Counted from the stretch's first letter, positions 11,103 through 20,703 are shown. The stretch is DNA of 64,000 nucleotides from Variovorax sp. J22G73 (GCF_030317035.1 NZ_JASZYK010000009.1:186001-250000), one strand, 5' to 3'. The notes: generated by a model from the sequence alone, not told the origin. Made by a program: numbers and translations.

Positions 11103-12482
11103 TCAGCCCTTGAGCGTCTGTTCGAGCACGTGGAGCTGCTGGTTGAGCTCGGTGAGCTGCTGGCGCTCGCCCGAGATCTTGCGCACCGCGTGCAGCACCG
11201 TCGTATGGTCGCGCCCGCCGAACAGCTCGCCGATTTCGGGCAGGCTCTTCTGCGTGAGTTCCTTGGCCAGGTACATCGCGATCTGCCGCGGCCGCGCAAT
11301 GCTGGCCGGGCGCTTCTTGCTGTACATGTCGGCGACCTTGATCTTGTAGTAGTCGGCCACCGTCTTCTGGATATTCTCGACCGAGATCTGCCGGTTCTGG
11401 ATCGACAGCAGGTCGCGCAGCGCCTCGCGCGCCAGGGCGATCGAGATCTCCTTCTGGTTGAAGCGCGAGTACGCCAGGATCTTGCGCAGCGCCCCTTCGA
11501 GCTCGCGCACGTTGGAGCGCACGTTCTTGGCGACGAAAAAGGCCACTTCTTCCGGCATTTCAGCCGATTCGGCGCGCGCCTTGTTGATCAGGATGGCCAC
11601 GCGCATTTCGAGCTCGGGCGGCTCGATGGCCACCGTGAGGCCCGAATCGAAGCGCGAGACCAGCCGCTCGTGGATGTCCGCCAGGCCCTTGGGGTAGGTG
11701 TCGCTGGTCATCACGATGTGCGACTTCTTGGCGAGCAGGGCCTCGAACGCGTTGAAGAATTCTTCCTGCGTGCGGTCCTTGTTGGCGAAGAACTGCACAT
11801 CGTCGATCAGCAACAGATCGAGCGAGTGATAGCGCTCCTTGAACTCGTCGAAAGTCTTGCGCTGATACGCCTTGACCACATCCGACACGAACTGCTCGGC
11901 GTGGATGTAGAGAACTTTGGAATCCGGCTTGTCGGCGAGCAGCCGGTTGCCCACGGCGTGCATCAGGTGGGTCTTGCCCAGACCGACGCCGCCGTAGATG
12001 AAAAGCGGGTTGTACAGATGGCCCGGCATGCCGGCCACGTGCATGGCCGCGGCGCGCGCCATGCGGTTGGCCGTGCCCTCGACCAGGGTGTCGAAAGTGA
12101 GGCCGGAATTCAGCCGGTTCTTGAAGCCGGCGGCGGCGGGCTCCTCGCCCGGGCCGGCCACGTCGCGCGGCACATCGGTCTCAGCCATGACCGTGACGGG
12201 TGCAGAACGCACGGGGGTTTCGCGAGGAGCAAGCGCTAACTCGACAGCCACCGGCTGGCCGTACATCTTCTCGGCCATGGCTGCGATCTTGCCGGCGTAC
12301 TGGGCCCGGATCCAGTCGAGCTTGAACCGGTTGGCGACGAACACGGTCATGCGCGACAGGTCGTCGGCGACCTGTGCGGTCAGGGGCTTGATCCAGGTAT
12401 TGAACTGTTGCTCGGACAGCTCCTGCGCGAGCTGGTCGACGCAGGCCTGCCAGAGGCTTTCGCCGATGCCGTCAGTGGACAT
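11103..12482 (-). CDS. dnaA: Chromosomal replication initiator DnaA
   Basis: The 459-residue AAA+ initiator that binds DnaA boxes and opens the origin. Domain I is at the N-terminus (residues about 1-90), then a variable linker, then the AAA+ core with Walker [13 protein letters not shown] near residue 160 and Walker [10 protein letters not shown] near 219. Domain IV carries the DNA-binding helix-turn-helix and the signature [15 protein letters not shown] near the end. The start ATG at 12482 follows the intergenic region that has two DnaA boxes, one at the expected position of a dnaA promoter, which suggests autoregulation. Confidence 0.99.
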   Translation of the reverse strand: MSTDGIGESLWQACVDQLAQELSEQQFNTWIKPLTAQVADDLSRMTVFVANRFKLDWIRAQYAGKIAAMAEKMYGQPVAVELALAPRETPVRSAPVTVMAETDVPRDVAGPGEEPAAAGFKNRLNSGLTFDTLVEGTANRMARAAAMHVAGMPGHLYNPLFIYGGVGLGKTHLMHAVGNRLLADKPDSKVLYIHAEQFVSDVVKAYQRKTFDEFKERYHSLDLLLIDDVQFFANKDRTQEEFFNAFEALLAKKSHIVMTSDTYPKGLADIHERLVSRFDSGLTVAIEPPELEMRVAILINKARAESAEMPEEVAFFVAKNVRSNVRELEGALRKILAYSRFNQKEISIALAREALRDLLSIQNRQISVENIQKTVADYYKIKVADMYSKKRPASIARPRQIAMYLAKELTQKSLPEIGELFGGRDHTTVLHAVRKISGERQQLTELNQQLHVLEQTLKG

Positions 12483-12532
12483 GGGCGCTTGGAAAAGTGG
12501 TGTGACCCTCGGGCATTTTTTGGTATAGGTAT

Positions 12533-12541
12533 TGTGGATAT
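12533..12541 (-). promoter_or_regulatory. DnaA box (one mismatch)
   Basis: TGTGGATAT on the plus strand reads ATATCCACA on the minus strand, one base from the DnaA-box consensus. It is opposite in orientation to the perfect box about 50 bp away and sits beside the AT-richer stretch. Confidence 0.6.
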
Positions 12542-12582
12542 TCTCTGCTGGAAGGCGCCCGGCATTCTAACTTGTCAAAACC

Positions 12583-12591
12583 TTATCCACA
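12583..12591 (+). promoter_or_regulatory. DnaA box (perfect consensus)
   Basis: TTATCCACA matches the DnaA-box consensus exactly. It lies in the dnaA-rpmH gap, about where the -35 region of a leftward dnaA promoter would be, so it may serve both initiation and dnaA autorepression. Confidence 0.8.
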
Positions 12592-12633
12592 CGCTGGCAA
12601 GGTCGCCGAAAGGCCCGCAAATCTGCTCGAAGA

Positions 12634-12662
12634 TTGTCCCGGCGGCCAATGTTTGCGATAAT
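12634..12662 (+). promoter_or_regulatory. Sigma-70 promoter of rpmH-rnpA-yidD-yidC
   Basis: TTGTCC (12634-12639) and GATAAT (12657-12662) are 17 bp apart, with an extended -10 TGC just before the second hexamer. This near-consensus rightward promoter would start transcription near 12669 and drive rpmH and the genes behind it. Confidence 0.8.
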
Positions 12663-12800
12663 TGCGGGTTTCCCTGAAAACCTTCTTGCGTTCGTCACTA
12701 GGAGCTCAGGGGTCATCCCAATACGCTCCCCCGGCGCCCCGCAGGTTCTTCATGCCTTCCGTACGAAGAGCCCGCGCGAACAGGGAATTAGGAAATCACC

Positions 12801-12935
12801 ATGAAACGCACTTATCAAGCATCCAAAGTCCGCCGCGCCCGTACCCACGGCTTCCTGGTCCGCATGAAGACCCGCGGCGGCCGTGCCGTCATCAACGCAC
12901 GCCGCGCCAAGGGCCGCAAGCGCCTGGCCGTCTGA
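12801..12935 (+). CDS. rpmH: 50S ribosomal protein L34
   Basis: A 44-residue, very basic protein ([18 protein letters not shown], then [20 protein letters not shown]) that matches L34 over its full length; L34 binds 23S rRNA in the large subunit. GGAAATCACC precedes the start. It is the first gene rightward from the candidate origin, under a strong sigma-70 promoter, followed by rnpA in the canonical order. Confidence 0.98.
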   Translation: MKRTYQASKVRRARTHGFLVRMKTRGGRAVINARRAKGRKRLAV

Positions 12936-13036
12936 CGGCAGCCCACCTGCCGTTGCCAGCAGCCGACACGTCAGCGCCAGCTCCCGCAGCCAGTGCGCCC
13001 GGTTCCGCCGGGCATGACGTGCGCGGCCCGGCTTCC

Positions 13037-13543
13037 ATGCAGCGGCTGCAGACCCGCGCGCAATTCCAGGCCGTCCTCGCAGGTGCCACCGTGGCGCGCA
13101 CTGCTCATTTCGCATTGCACCGCTGTGCGCTCGATCTCGCATCGAGCGCACAGCCGTTGTTCGCGTCCGACGATGTCTGGCTGGGTGCCATGGTGCCCAA
13201 GCGCTGGGCGCGTCGCGCGGTCACGCGCAACGCCATCAAGCGCCAGATCTACGCCGTGAGCGCTGCTCCCGGCGTCGTCTTGCCACGTGCCGCGCACGTG
13301 GTGCGGTTGCGCTCGGGCTTCGATCGCAAGGAATTCGTGAGCGCCTCCTCGGACAAGCTCAAGGCCGCCGTGCGCGCCGAACTCCAGCAGCTGCTGGAGC
13401 GTGCCGCACGCCCCGCGCCCTCGCCGCGCGAGCGCTCCGAACGCGAACGCTCGCCGAGGCCTGCGATTTCTCCTGGGTCGCCTGGTTCTCCCGGCTCCTC
13501 GGCCCCGTCCGCTCCATCGGCCCCCTCCTCATCTTCCTCATGA
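13037..13543 (+). CDS. rnpA: Ribonuclease P protein component
   Basis: The protein subunit of RNase P, which matures the 5' ends of tRNAs with the RnpB RNA. I start at ATG 13037 (MQRLQTRAQFQAVLAG), the usual N-terminus in this group, although no clear Shine-Dalgarno precedes it and a GTG lies six codons upstream. The RNA-binding RNR motif is present (VPKRWARRAVTRNAIKRQIY, about residues 53-72). The C-terminus has an unusual Pro/Ser/Gly-rich tail of about 45 residues (ending with repeated SAPSAPS and SSSSS) beyond the conserved fold. Its stop overlaps the yidD start by four bases. Confidence 0.95.
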   Translation: MQRLQTRAQFQAVLAGATVARTAHFALHRCALDLASSAQPLFASDDVWLGAMVPKRWARRAVTRNAIKRQIYAVSAAPGVVLPRAAHVVRLRSGFDRKEFVSASSDKLKAAVRAELQQLLERAARPAPSPRERSERERSPRPAISPGSPGSPGSSAPSAPSAPSSSSS

Positions 13544-13827
13544 AACGCCTGCTGATCGGCCTCGTGAAAGGCTACCGCCTGCTGCTGAGCCCCTGGCTCG
13601 GCCAGTCGTGCCGCTTCACGCCGACCTGCTCGGTGTATTCGATCGAGGCGCTCGAGGTGCATGGCGCGCTCAAGGGCAGCTACCTGACCCTGCACCGCAT
13701 CGCGCGCTGCCAGCCCTGGTGCCAGGGCGGCCACGATCCGGTTCCACCGAAATCAAAGCGTCGCACTGACAAGTCAGGATCGCTGTTTTCGTCTCTTCTC
13801 TCCTCCGACAAGAAGTCTTCGTCATGA
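13540..13827 (+). CDS. yidD: Membrane protein insertion efficiency factor YidD
   Basis: A 95-residue amphipathic protein thought to assist YidC-dependent insertion at the inner membrane. The family signature is clear: KRLLIGLVKGYRLLLSPWLG, then CRFTPTCSVYSIEAL and RCQPWCQGGHDPVP. The Cys positions and the GGHDPVP end match known YidD proteins, followed by a polar Ser/Lys tail. It overlaps rnpA by ATGA and yidC by four bases, so rnpA, yidD and yidC are tightly coupled. Confidence 0.95.
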   Translation: MKRLLIGLVKGYRLLLSPWLGQSCRFTPTCSVYSIEALEVHGALKGSYLTLHRIARCQPWCQGGHDPVPPKSKRRTDKSGSLFSSLLSSDKKSSS

Positions 13828-15512
13828 ACGATATCCGCCGCACGATCCTGTGGGTGATTTTTGGTTTCTCGCTGGTGTTGCTGTGGGACCAATGGCAGGT
13901 CTTCAACGGCAACAAGCCGACCTTCCTGCCGTCGAGCAAGCCGGCCGCCACGGCCGCTGCCCCCGCCAACGCACCTTCGGCCAACGGCGTGCCGACCGCG
14001 TCCGGCACCGGCGGCAACGCGGCTGCCGTGCCCACGCAGGCCGCCGCGGCCGCGCCGCGCGAACAGGTCAACGTGACCACCGACCTGTTCAAGGCCACGA
14101 TCGACAGCGAAGGCGCCACGGTCAACCGCCTCGAGCTGCGCAAGTACGACGAAGCCGACCGCACCACCCACGTGGTGCTGTTCGAAAACGGCTCGCCGGC
14201 CACGCGCTACGTTGCACAGACCGGCCTGCTGAACACGGTCGACACCGGTGAACGCTTCCCCAACCACCTGACGCCGATGACGCCGAAGGCCGGCCCGCGC
14301 GAACTGGCCGACGGCCAGAACACGCTGGAAGTGAGCTTCGAGAGCGCCCCCGTCGGCGGCCTGAAGTACATCAAGACCTACGTGTTCCACCGCGGCGACT
14401 ACGCCATCGGCGTGCGCCACGAAGTGGTCAACGTGAGCGACCAGCCGCGCGACGCGCAGCTGTACATGCAGCTGCTGCGCCACGGCACCGTGGCCGCCGG
14501 CACCATGTTCGGCACCAACACCTTCACTGGCCCTGCCGCGTACACCAACGAGAAGAAGTTCCACAAGCTCGCCTTCGCGGACATCGCCAAGAACAAGGTC
14601 GAGCCGCCGCCCGCGGCCAACGACGGCTGGGTGGCCATGGTGCAGCATTACTTCGTGTCAGCCTGGCTGCTCAAGGGCGACCCGGTCAGCGAGCAGCTGC
14701 GCCGCGAGTTCCGCGTGAAAGACCTGGGCGACAACCTGTTCACCGTGGCCATGGTCGCCACGCTGCCCAAGCTGGCCCCGGGCGCCACGCAGGTCGTGAA
14801 CAGCACGCTGTTCGCCGGCCCCGAGGAAGAAAAGAAGCTCGAAGCCATCGCCCCCGGCCTGGACCTGGTGAAGGACTACGGCATCTTCGCGATCATTTCC
14901 AAGCCGCTGTACTGGCTGCTCAACCAGCTGCACGGCCTGCTGGGCAACTGGGGCTGGTCGATCGTGGCGCTGGTGGTGCTGCTGAAGGCGGCCTTCTACT
15001 GGCTCAACGCCAAGGCCTACGCCAGCATGGCCAAGATGAAGGCCATCAACCCGAAGATCATGGAAATGCGCGAGCGGCTGAAGGACAAGCCGCAAGAAAT
15101 GCAGCAGGAAATGATGCGGATCTACAAGACCGAGAAGGTCAATCCGATGGGCGGCTGCTTCCCCATCGTGATCCAGATCCCGGTGTTCATCGCGCTGTAC
15201 TGGGTGCTGCTGTCGTCCGTCGAGATGCGCCACGCACCGTGGATCGGCTGGATCACCGACCTCTCGGCACCGGACCCCTGGTACATCCTGCCGGTCGTGA
15301 TGACGGCCACCTCGCTGTTCCAGACCTGGCTCAACCCGACGCCGCCGGACCCGATGCAGGCCAAGCTGATGTGGATCATGCCGCTGGCTTTCAGCGTGAT
15401 GTTCATCTTCTTCCCGGCCGGCCTGGTGCTGTACTGGATCACGAACAACACGCTGTCCATCGCGCAGCAGTGGTTCATCAACAAGCGCCTGGGCGTGCTC
15501 GGCAAGAAGTAG
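13824..15512 (+). CDS. yidC: Membrane protein insertase YidC
   Basis: A 562-residue insertase that integrates proteins into the inner membrane, alone or with SecYEG. It has an N-terminal transmembrane segment ([18 protein letters not shown]), an Ala/Pro-rich linker, the large periplasmic P1 domain (about residues 80-345), and the conserved insertase core with five membrane spans (from [20 protein letters not shown] to [17 protein letters not shown]). The size and layout match Gram-negative YidC. It overlaps yidD and is followed by an intrinsic terminator. Confidence 0.98.
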   Translation: MNDIRRTILWVIFGFSLVLLWDQWQVFNGNKPTFLPSSKPAATAAAPANAPSANGVPTASGTGGNAAAVPTQAAAAAPREQVNVTTDLFKATIDSEGATVNRLELRKYDEADRTTHVVLFENGSPATRYVAQTGLLNTVDTGERFPNHLTPMTPKAGPRELADGQNTLEVSFESAPVGGLKYIKTYVFHRGDYAIGVRHEVVNVSDQPRDAQLYMQLLRHGTVAAGTMFGTNTFTGPAAYTNEKKFHKLAFADIAKNKVEPPPAANDGWVAMVQHYFVSAWLLKGDPVSEQLRREFRVKDLGDNLFTVAMVATLPKLAPGATQVVNSTLFAGPEEEKKLEAIAPGLDLVKDYGIFAIISKPLYWLLNQLHGLLGNWGWSIVALVVLLKAAFYWLNAKAYASMAKMKAINPKIMEMRERLKDKPQEMQQEMMRIYKTEKVNPMGGCFPIVIQIPVFIALYWVLLSSVEMRHAPWIGWITDLSAPDPWYILPVVMTATSLFQTWLNPTPPDPMQAKLMWIMPLAFSVMFIFFPAGLVLYWITNNTLSIAQQWFINKRLGVLGKK

Positions 15513-15540
15513 CCGCGGCCGAACCCCGTCATCCCTCGAA

Positions 15541-15564
15541 GGGCCGCGTCAGCGGCCCTTTTTT
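15541..15564 (+). terminator. Rho-independent terminator after yidC
   Basis: GGGCCGC (15541-15547) and GCGGCCC (15552-15558) form a seven-pair stem with a GTCA loop, directly followed by six T residues. It lies 28 bp after the yidC stop and just before mnmE, so mnmE needs read-through or its own promoter. Confidence 0.9.
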
Positions 15565-15580
15565 GCTGAAAGAATCCGCC

Positions 15581-16990
15581 ATGCTCGCCCGCACCTCCGA
15601 TCCCATCGTTGCCATCGCCACCGCCTCGGGCCGCGGCGCGGTCGGCATCGTGCGGGTGTCGGGCGCCAGATTGGCACCGCTGATCGAGGCGCTCTGCGGC
15701 CGCGCGCTCAAGCCGCGCGAGGCAACCTACCTTCCTTTCAAGGACGCGCACGGCGAGCCGGTCGACCACGGCCTGGCCATTCACTTTCCCTCGCCGCACT
15801 CGTTCACCGGCGAAGACGTGCTCGAACTGCAGGCCCACGGCGGCGCGGTCGTGCTGCAGCTGCTGCTGGCGCGCTGCCTCGAGGCGGCGGCCGAGCCCGA
15901 TGCCGTCACCGGCCGACCTCGTCTGAACGGCCTGCGCGTGGCCGAGCCCGGCGAGTTCAGCCAGCGCGCCTTTCTCAACGGCAAGATCGACCTGGCGCAG
16001 GCCGAGGCCATCGCCGACCTGATCGACGCCAGCACCGAGGCCGCCGCGCGCAGCGCCGGGCGCTCTCTGTCGGGTGCCTTCTCGCGCGAGATCCACACGC
16101 TGCGCGACGCGCTGATCCATCTGCGCATGCTGGTGGAGGCCACGCTCGACTTTCCCGAAGAAGAAATCGACTTCCTGCAGAAGGCCGACGCCAGCGGGCA
16201 GCTGGAGCGGCTCCAGTCGCAACTGGCCGCCGTGCAGCAGCGCGCGCGCCAGGGCGCCCTGCTGCGCGAGGGCATCAAGGTGGTGATCGCGGGCCAGCCC
16301 AACGCGGGCAAGAGCTCGTTGCTCAACGCACTGGCCGGCGCCGAGCTGGCCATCGTGAGCGCGGTGGCGGGCACCACGCGCGACGTGGTCTCGCAGACCA
16401 TCCAGATCCACGGCGTGCCGCTGCATGTGGCCGACACCGCCGGCCTGCGCGAGAGCACCGACGAGGTCGAGCAGATCGGCGTGGCGCGCGCGTGGGGTCA
16501 GATCGAAAGCGCCGACGCCGTGCTGTTCCTGCACGACCTCACGCGTGCCCACCTGCCGGACTACGCCTCGGCCGACGCCGACATCCTGGCCGGCCTGCGC
16601 CGCAAACTGCCCGCGAGCGTGCCGGTGCTCGACGTGTGGAACAAGCAGGACGCCGCACCCGATGCCGCCCCGCCTGCGGAAGGCATCGCCCTGTCGGCCA
16701 AGACCGGCTTGGGCATCGAGGCCCTGCGCGAGCAGCTGCTGGCCATGGCCGGCTGGCAAGCCGTGCCCGAGGGCGTGTACCTGGCGCGGGCGCGCCATGT
16801 GCAGGCGCTGGCGCAGGTCGAGACGCACCTCGGGCTGGCCGCCGCGCACCTCGCGGCGCAGGCGCAACTGCTCGACCTGCTGGCCGAGGAACTGCGCCTG
16901 GCGCAGAACGCGCTGAATGAGATCACGGGCGAGTTCGGCGCGGACGACCTGCTGGGCGTCATCTTTTCGCGCTTCTGCATTGGCAAATAG
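15581..16990 (+). CDS. mnmE: tRNA modification GTPase MnmE
   Basis: A 469-residue GTPase that works with MnmG to modify wobble uridine 34 of certain tRNAs. The start at 15581 ([20 protein letters not shown]) is the conserved N-terminus; the open frame extends far upstream only because of GC bias. The G domain shows G1 GQPNAGKSS near residue 238, GTTRDVV, DTAGLRE and NKQD, and the protein ends in the essential CIGK motif, so it is complete. It is the last gene of the rightward origin-proximal set. Confidence 0.98.
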   Translation: MLARTSDPIVAIATASGRGAVGIVRVSGARLAPLIEALCGRALKPREATYLPFKDAHGEPVDHGLAIHFPSPHSFTGEDVLELQAHGGAVVLQLLLARCLEAAAEPDAVTGRPRLNGLRVAEPGEFSQRAFLNGKIDLAQAEAIADLIDASTEAAARSAGRSLSGAFSREIHTLRDALIHLRMLVEATLDFPEEEIDFLQKADASGQLERLQSQLAAVQQRARQGALLREGIKVVIAGQPNAGKSSLLNALAGAELAIVSAVAGTTRDVVSQTIQIHGVPLHVADTAGLRESTDEVEQIGVARAWGQIESADAVLFLHDLTRAHLPDYASADADILAGLRRKLPASVPVLDVWNKQDAAPDAAPPAEGIALSAKTGLGIEALREQLLAMAGWQAVPEGVYLARARHVQALAQVETHLGLAAAHLAAQAQLLDLLAEELRLAQNALNEITGEFGADDLLGVIFSRFCIGK

Positions 16991-17080
16991 CGACAGGCAC
17001 CGGGTAAATCCGTAAACAGTTGTAGCCGAATCTTGTGGCGTTCGCGGATACTTCGGCTCACTTGCGGGGTTGAGAAAAAC

Positions 17081-17542
17081 ATGTCCATCCAGAACCTGAG
17101 CCGAGTCATCGCCCAGAACACGAGCAACGACGCCTTTGCGCTGACCTTCACCGTCCAGCAGTGGGACACGTTCGCGGGTTACCTGCAGCCCATCGAGACC
17201 AGCGTGGGCGACGTGCTGATCGAGCAGGGCACGCCGGACCGCTCGGTTTTCTTCATCGAAAGCGGCGCCATCAGCGTGCACAAGGTGAGCAGCAAGGAGC
17301 AGATGAAGCTGGCCGTGCTGACACCGGGCTCGGTGGTCGGCGAAGGCTCGTTCTTCTCGCGCCTGCCGCATTCGGCCAATGTGGTGGTCACCGGCGCGGG
17401 CCGCGTGTGGCGGCTCAACGCGATCCGCTTCTCGGAGCTGTCGAACCGCCAGCCCAACATGGCGCTGGAAGTCGCGATGGCGCTGGGCGCCGTGATCGCC
17501 AAGCGCATGGCGCACCGCTCCAAGCGCGTCGCCGTCACCTGA
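17081..17542 (+). CDS. Cyclic nucleotide-binding domain protein
   Basis: A 153-residue protein that is almost entirely a cNMP-binding beta-barrel (Crp-type), with DVLIEQGTPDRSVFFIESG and GSVVGEGSFFSRLPHSANVVV at the phosphate-binding cassette. The start at 17081 (MSIQNLSRVIAQ) is preferred over an upstream in-frame ATG. There is no helix-turn-helix or output domain, so it is probably a stand-alone sensor or subunit acting through a partner. Whether it binds cAMP, cGMP or another ligand cannot be told. It is followed by a terminator and lies alone. Confidence 0.85.
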   Translation: MSIQNLSRVIAQNTSNDAFALTFTVQQWDTFAGYLQPIETSVGDVLIEQGTPDRSVFFIESGAISVHKVSSKEQMKLAVLTPGSVVGEGSFFSRLPHSANVVVTGAGRVWRLNAIRFSELSNRQPNMALEVAMALGAVIAKRMAHRSKRVAVT

Positions 17543-17579
17543 GGCCGCTTGCCTTCCACCGCCAGACCGTTTTCCAGAA

Positions 17580-17600
17580 GGGGCCTGGTGCCCCGTTTTT
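17580..17600 (+). terminator. Rho-independent terminator
   Basis: GGGGC (17580-17584) pairs with GCCCC (17590-17594) round CTGGT, followed by GTTTTTG and more T. It ends the transcript of the cyclic nucleotide-binding gene. Confidence 0.8.
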
Positions 17601-17633
17601 GTTTTTGATCGCAAGAGTAGTCAGTCGCAAGCC

Positions 17634-18629
17634 ATGGCCTTGATCTGTCCGGTCTGCAGCACGGAAAACCGTGACGGCGCCCATTTCTGCCGGAGTTGCG
17701 GCGTTGCCCTTTCCACATCGGCCGCCTCGGTGGCCACGGCCGAGCGGATTCCCCCGCCGCCGAGCCCGGAGCGCGAATGGGCCACCACCGCGCCCGCCCA
17801 GCTGCGCGCGCCGACCATTCCGGCGCTGTTGTTCGATCCGGGCGAACAGCCGCCCGCTCCCGCGCGGTCGTTCTTCGGCCGCACGGCCGCCGCGCCGCGC
17901 GACGACGAGCAGACCGTGCTGATGGTTCACGACGACGGCCTGCCGCACGCCCCGGCGCCACGCGCGATTTCGCCGACCTTCGAGTCGGAGCAGGCCGCGA
18001 AGGCCGACCTCAGGAAGCCGCGTGGCAGGGGTGCGCGGCCGGTGCCGGCGGACAGGCCGCCGCGCAAGCGCGTGGGCCTGCTGTGGCTGGGCCTGCTGGT
18101 CGTGGCGGTCGCGATGGTCGTCGCGGGCTGGTACGGCTACGGCACGCGCAAGGCGCCCGCGGCGGTCGAGCAGGCTGTGTCGCCGGTCGCTGCGCCGGTC
18201 GCCTCACCGGTTATCGCCGCGCCGGTGCTAGCGGCCGAGCCGTCGCCCGCGCCCGCGCCGGCTCCGGTCCCTGCTCCGCAGGCTTCCGAATCGGTCGAGG
18301 CGCCCCCGGCGGCAGACACCACGGCCGCATCGGCTGTCGCCGCACCGAAGCCGGTCGCCAAGCCGCGCAAGCAGGCGACCGCCGCCGCGCCGGCACCGAC
18401 CGCACCCGAGCCCGCGCCAGCCGTCGCCGCACCCGCCGCGCCGACGCCCGCCCCCGCCCCACCGGCCGAACCCCAGGCCCAGTGCGGCGACCGCAACTTC
18501 ATCGCCAAGGCGCAGTGCATGGCCGCGCAGTGCCTGAAACCCGAATTCAAGGCCCACGCGCAATGCGAAGCCGTGCGCCGCCAGCAGCGGCTCGAAGAAG
18601 AAAAGCGCAACCCGACATTGGTCAACTGA
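17634..18629 (+). CDS. Zinc-ribbon, single-span protein with Cys-rich C-terminal domain
   Basis: A 331-residue protein with four parts: an N-terminal zinc ribbon (CPVC-x13-CRSC, residues 5-23), a disordered Pro/Ala linker, one membrane span (VGLLWLGLLVVAVAMVVAGW, about 147-166), a long Ala/Pro-rich linker, and a C-terminal module with about five cysteines (CGDRNFIAKAQCMAAQC, then CEAVRRQQRLEEE). I recall a similar terminal module on some beta-proteobacterial kinases and membrane proteins. The order suggests a cytosolic zinc ribbon and a periplasmic disulfide module. No partner gene is adjacent. Function unknown. Confidence 0.7.
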   Translation: MALICPVCSTENRDGAHFCRSCGVALSTSAASVATAERIPPPPSPEREWATTAPAQLRAPTIPALLFDPGEQPPAPARSFFGRTAAAPRDDEQTVLMVHDDGLPHAPAPRAISPTFESEQAAKADLRKPRGRGARPVPADRPPRKRVGLLWLGLLVVAVAMVVAGWYGYGTRKAPAAVEQAVSPVAAPVASPVIAAPVLAAEPSPAPAPAPVPAPQASESVEAPPAADTTAASAVAAPKPVAKPRKQATAAAPAPTAPEPAPAVAAPAAPTPAPAPPAEPQAQCGDRNFIAKAQCMAAQCLKPEFKAHAQCEAVRRQQRLEEEKRNPTLVN

Positions 18630-18671
18630 CCCACCCCGGGGGCCGCGACCGGTGGCTGCGCGCCGGCCGCT

Positions 18672-20657
18672 TCAGCCCTTCTGAAGCCGCTCGATGGCCA
18701 TGGCCAGCGCCGCCGGCTTGCCCGACAGCACCAGCGTGTCGCCGTCCGACAGCACCGTGTCCCCGGCCGGCGTGCGCGGCTGGCCGTCGAGGCGGCGCAG
18801 GCTGGCCACCCGCACGCCCAGCGTGGGCAGCGCGATGCCTTCCAGCGTCTGACCGATGGCGCGCGCGCCGGCGCTCAGCGTGAAGCTGTTGAGCCGCTCG
18901 TGGTTGATCTCGTCGGCGTTGTCGTCGTCGGCGCCGTGGAAGTAGCCGCGCAGCAGGTTGTAGCGCGCGTCGCGCTGGTCTTGCACCACGCGGATCACGC
19001 GGCGCATCGGCACGCCGACCAGCGCCAGCGCATGGCTGGCGAGCATCAGCGAGCCTTCGATGGCCTCGGGCACCACCTCGGTGGCGCCGGCGGCCTGCAG
19101 CTTCTCGAGGTCGTGGTCGTCCTGGGTGCGCACGATGACCGGCACATGCGCCGCGTGGGCGCGCGTGTTGGCCAGCACCTTCATCGCGCCCGGCACGTCC
19201 AGGTAGGTGACCACCACCGCGCTGGCGCGCGCCAGGCCCGCGGCCATCAGCGCCTGCAGCCGGGCCGCGTCGCCGAACACCACCGAGTCGCCGGCGGCGG
19301 CGGCCTGGCGCACGCGGTCGGGGTCGAGGTCCAGCGCCATGTAGGGAATGCCTTCGCGCTCCAGGATGCGCGCCAGGTTCTGCCCGCAGCGCCCGTAGCC
19401 GCAGATGATCACGTGCCGGGCGGTGTTGATGGTCTTGCGCGCGATGCTCGTCATCTGCAGCGACTGCTGCATCCAGTCGCTGGCCACCAGCTTTCGCACG
19501 ATGGTGTTGCTGTACATGATGATGAACGGCGTGGCCAGCATCGACAGCACCATCGACGCCAGCACCGGGTTGGCCAGCCAGGGCGGCAGCAGGCTGCGCT
19601 CCTGCGCCAGCGTGAGCAGCACGAAGCCGAACTCGCCGGCCTGCGCCAGGTACAGGCCGGTGCGCAGCGACACGCCCGAGGTCGCGCCCAGCACCCTGGC
19701 CAGCACCGTCACCAGGCCCAGCTTGAAGGCCAGCGGCACCAGCAGCAGCACGCCCACCAGCAGCCAGCGCTCGACCACGATGTGCCAGTCGAGCGACATG
19801 CCCACGGTGATGAAGAACAGGCCCAGCAGCACGTCGTGGAAGGGGCGGATGTCGGTCTCGACCTGGTGCTTGTATTCGGTTTCCGACACCAGCATGCCCG
19901 CGATGAACGCGCCCAGCGCCAGGCTCAGGCCGGCCAGCTCGGTCAGCCAGGCCAGGCCCAGCGTGACCAGCAGCACGTTGAGGATGAAGAGCTCCTCGCT
20001 GCGCCGCCGCGCCACCAGCGTGAGCCACCAGCGCATCACGCGCGGGCCGCCGTACAGCAGCACGCCGATGAGAAAGCTGGCCTTCAGCAGCGCGAAGCCC
20101 AGCGCCTTGGCCAGCGCCTCGGGTGGTGCGCCCAGCGCCGGAATCAGCACCAGCAGCGGCACCACGGCCAGGTCTTGAAAGAGCAGCACGCCCATCACGC
20201 GCTTGCCGTGCTCGCTTTCGAGTTCGAGGCGCTCGGCCATCAGCTTGACCACGATGGCGGTGCTGCTCATGGTGAGCGCGCCCGACAGCGCCAGCGCTGT
20301 TTGCCAGCCCAGCCGCCAGGCCGGCGGCAACTGCGTGGCGATCAGCAGCGCGCCGACCGTGGCGACGGTCATGGTCAGCAGCACCTGCAGCAGACCGAGC
20401 CCGAACACGTGCTTGCGCATGGCGCGCAGCTTGGGCAGGCTGAACTCCAGCCCGATCACGAACATGAGGAACACCACGCCGAACTCGCCCAGGTGCTGGA
20501 TGCCTTCGGTGTTCTGCGCCAGCGCGAAGGCGTGCGGCCCGATGAGCACGCCGGCCGACAGGTAGCCGAGCATCGGCGGCAGCTTCAGCGACCGGCATGC
20601 GACAACGCCGATCACCGCGGCCAACAGATACAACAGCGTGAGATCGAACGAAGACAT
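18672..20657 (-). CDS. CPA2-family monovalent cation:proton antiporter with RCK domain (KefB/YbaL-like)
   Basis: A 661-residue antiporter starting MSSFDLTLLYLLAAVIGVVA at 20657, just before the first membrane helix; the open frame runs further upstream only by composition. About twelve hydrophobic segments form the Na/H exchanger domain (residues 1-390), followed by a Rossmann-type RCK/TrkA-N domain (HVIICGYGRCGQNLARILE near 415) and a TrkA-C domain near the end. This layout fits KefB/KefC/YbaL-type potassium efflux or related exchange, gated by nucleotide or glutathione adducts; the ion is not certain. It is divergent from kdsD. Confidence 0.9.
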   Translation of the reverse strand: MSSFDLTLLYLLAAVIGVVACRSLKLPPMLGYLSAGVLIGPHAFALAQNTEGIQHLGEFGVVFLMFVIGLEFSLPKLRAMRKHVFGLGLLQVLLTMTVATVGALLIATQLPPAWRLGWQTALALSGALTMSSTAIVVKLMAERLELESEHGKRVMGVLLFQDLAVVPLLVLIPALGAPPEALAKALGFALLKASFLIGVLLYGGPRVMRWWLTLVARRRSEELFILNVLLVTLGLAWLTELAGLSLALGAFIAGMLVSETEYKHQVETDIRPFHDVLLGLFFITVGMSLDWHIVVERWLLVGVLLLVPLAFKLGLVTVLARVLGATSGVSLRTGLYLAQAGEFGFVLLTLAQERSLLPPWLANPVLASMVLSMLATPFIIMYSNTIVRKLVASDWMQQSLQMTSIARKTINTARHVIICGYGRCGQNLARILEREGIPYMALDLDPDRVRQAAAAGDSVVFGDAARLQALMAAGLARASAVVVTYLDVPGAMKVLANTRAHAAHVPVIVRTQDDHDLEKLQAAGATEVVPEAIEGSLMLASHALALVGVPMRRVIRVVQDQRDARYNLLRGYFHGADDDNADEINHERLNSFTLSAGARAIGQTLEGIALPTLGVRVASLRRLDGQPRTPAGDTVLSDGDTLVLSGKPAALAMAIERLQKG

Positions 20658-20686
20658 AGGCGTTGATGCTAGAGCAATGTCCGTGC

Positions 20687-20703
20687 CCCGGGCTTCGCCC
20701 GGG
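20687..20703. other. GC hairpin in the divergent antiporter/kdsD promoter region
   Basis: CCCGGGC (20687-20693), loop TTC, GCCCGGG (20697-20703) form a perfect seven-pair hairpin in the 87 bp between the two divergent genes. It has no T-tract. It may be a REP-like or regulatory structure; no role is shown. Confidence 0.3.

Larger units (their letters stand above)
12483..12633. other. Candidate oriC / dnaA control region
   Basis: The 318 bp between the divergent dnaA and rpmH genes is the expected place for oriC in this gene order. This left part has a perfect DnaA box at 12583-12591 and a one-mismatch box on the other strand at 12533-12541, with an AT-richer stretch (about 12515-12545) between them and dnaA. 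On the minus strand a possible -10, TAGAAT, lies at 12569-12564, with the perfect box near its -35 position. Only two boxes are obvious, fewer than in well-studied origins, so the extent of oriC is uncertain. Confidence 0.6.

Noticed and set aside
15122-17614. An 830-codon antisense open frame over yidC/mnmE
   Set aside because: Same cause: stop-poor antisense frame in GC-rich coding DNA; the composition is not protein-like and it covers two certain genes.
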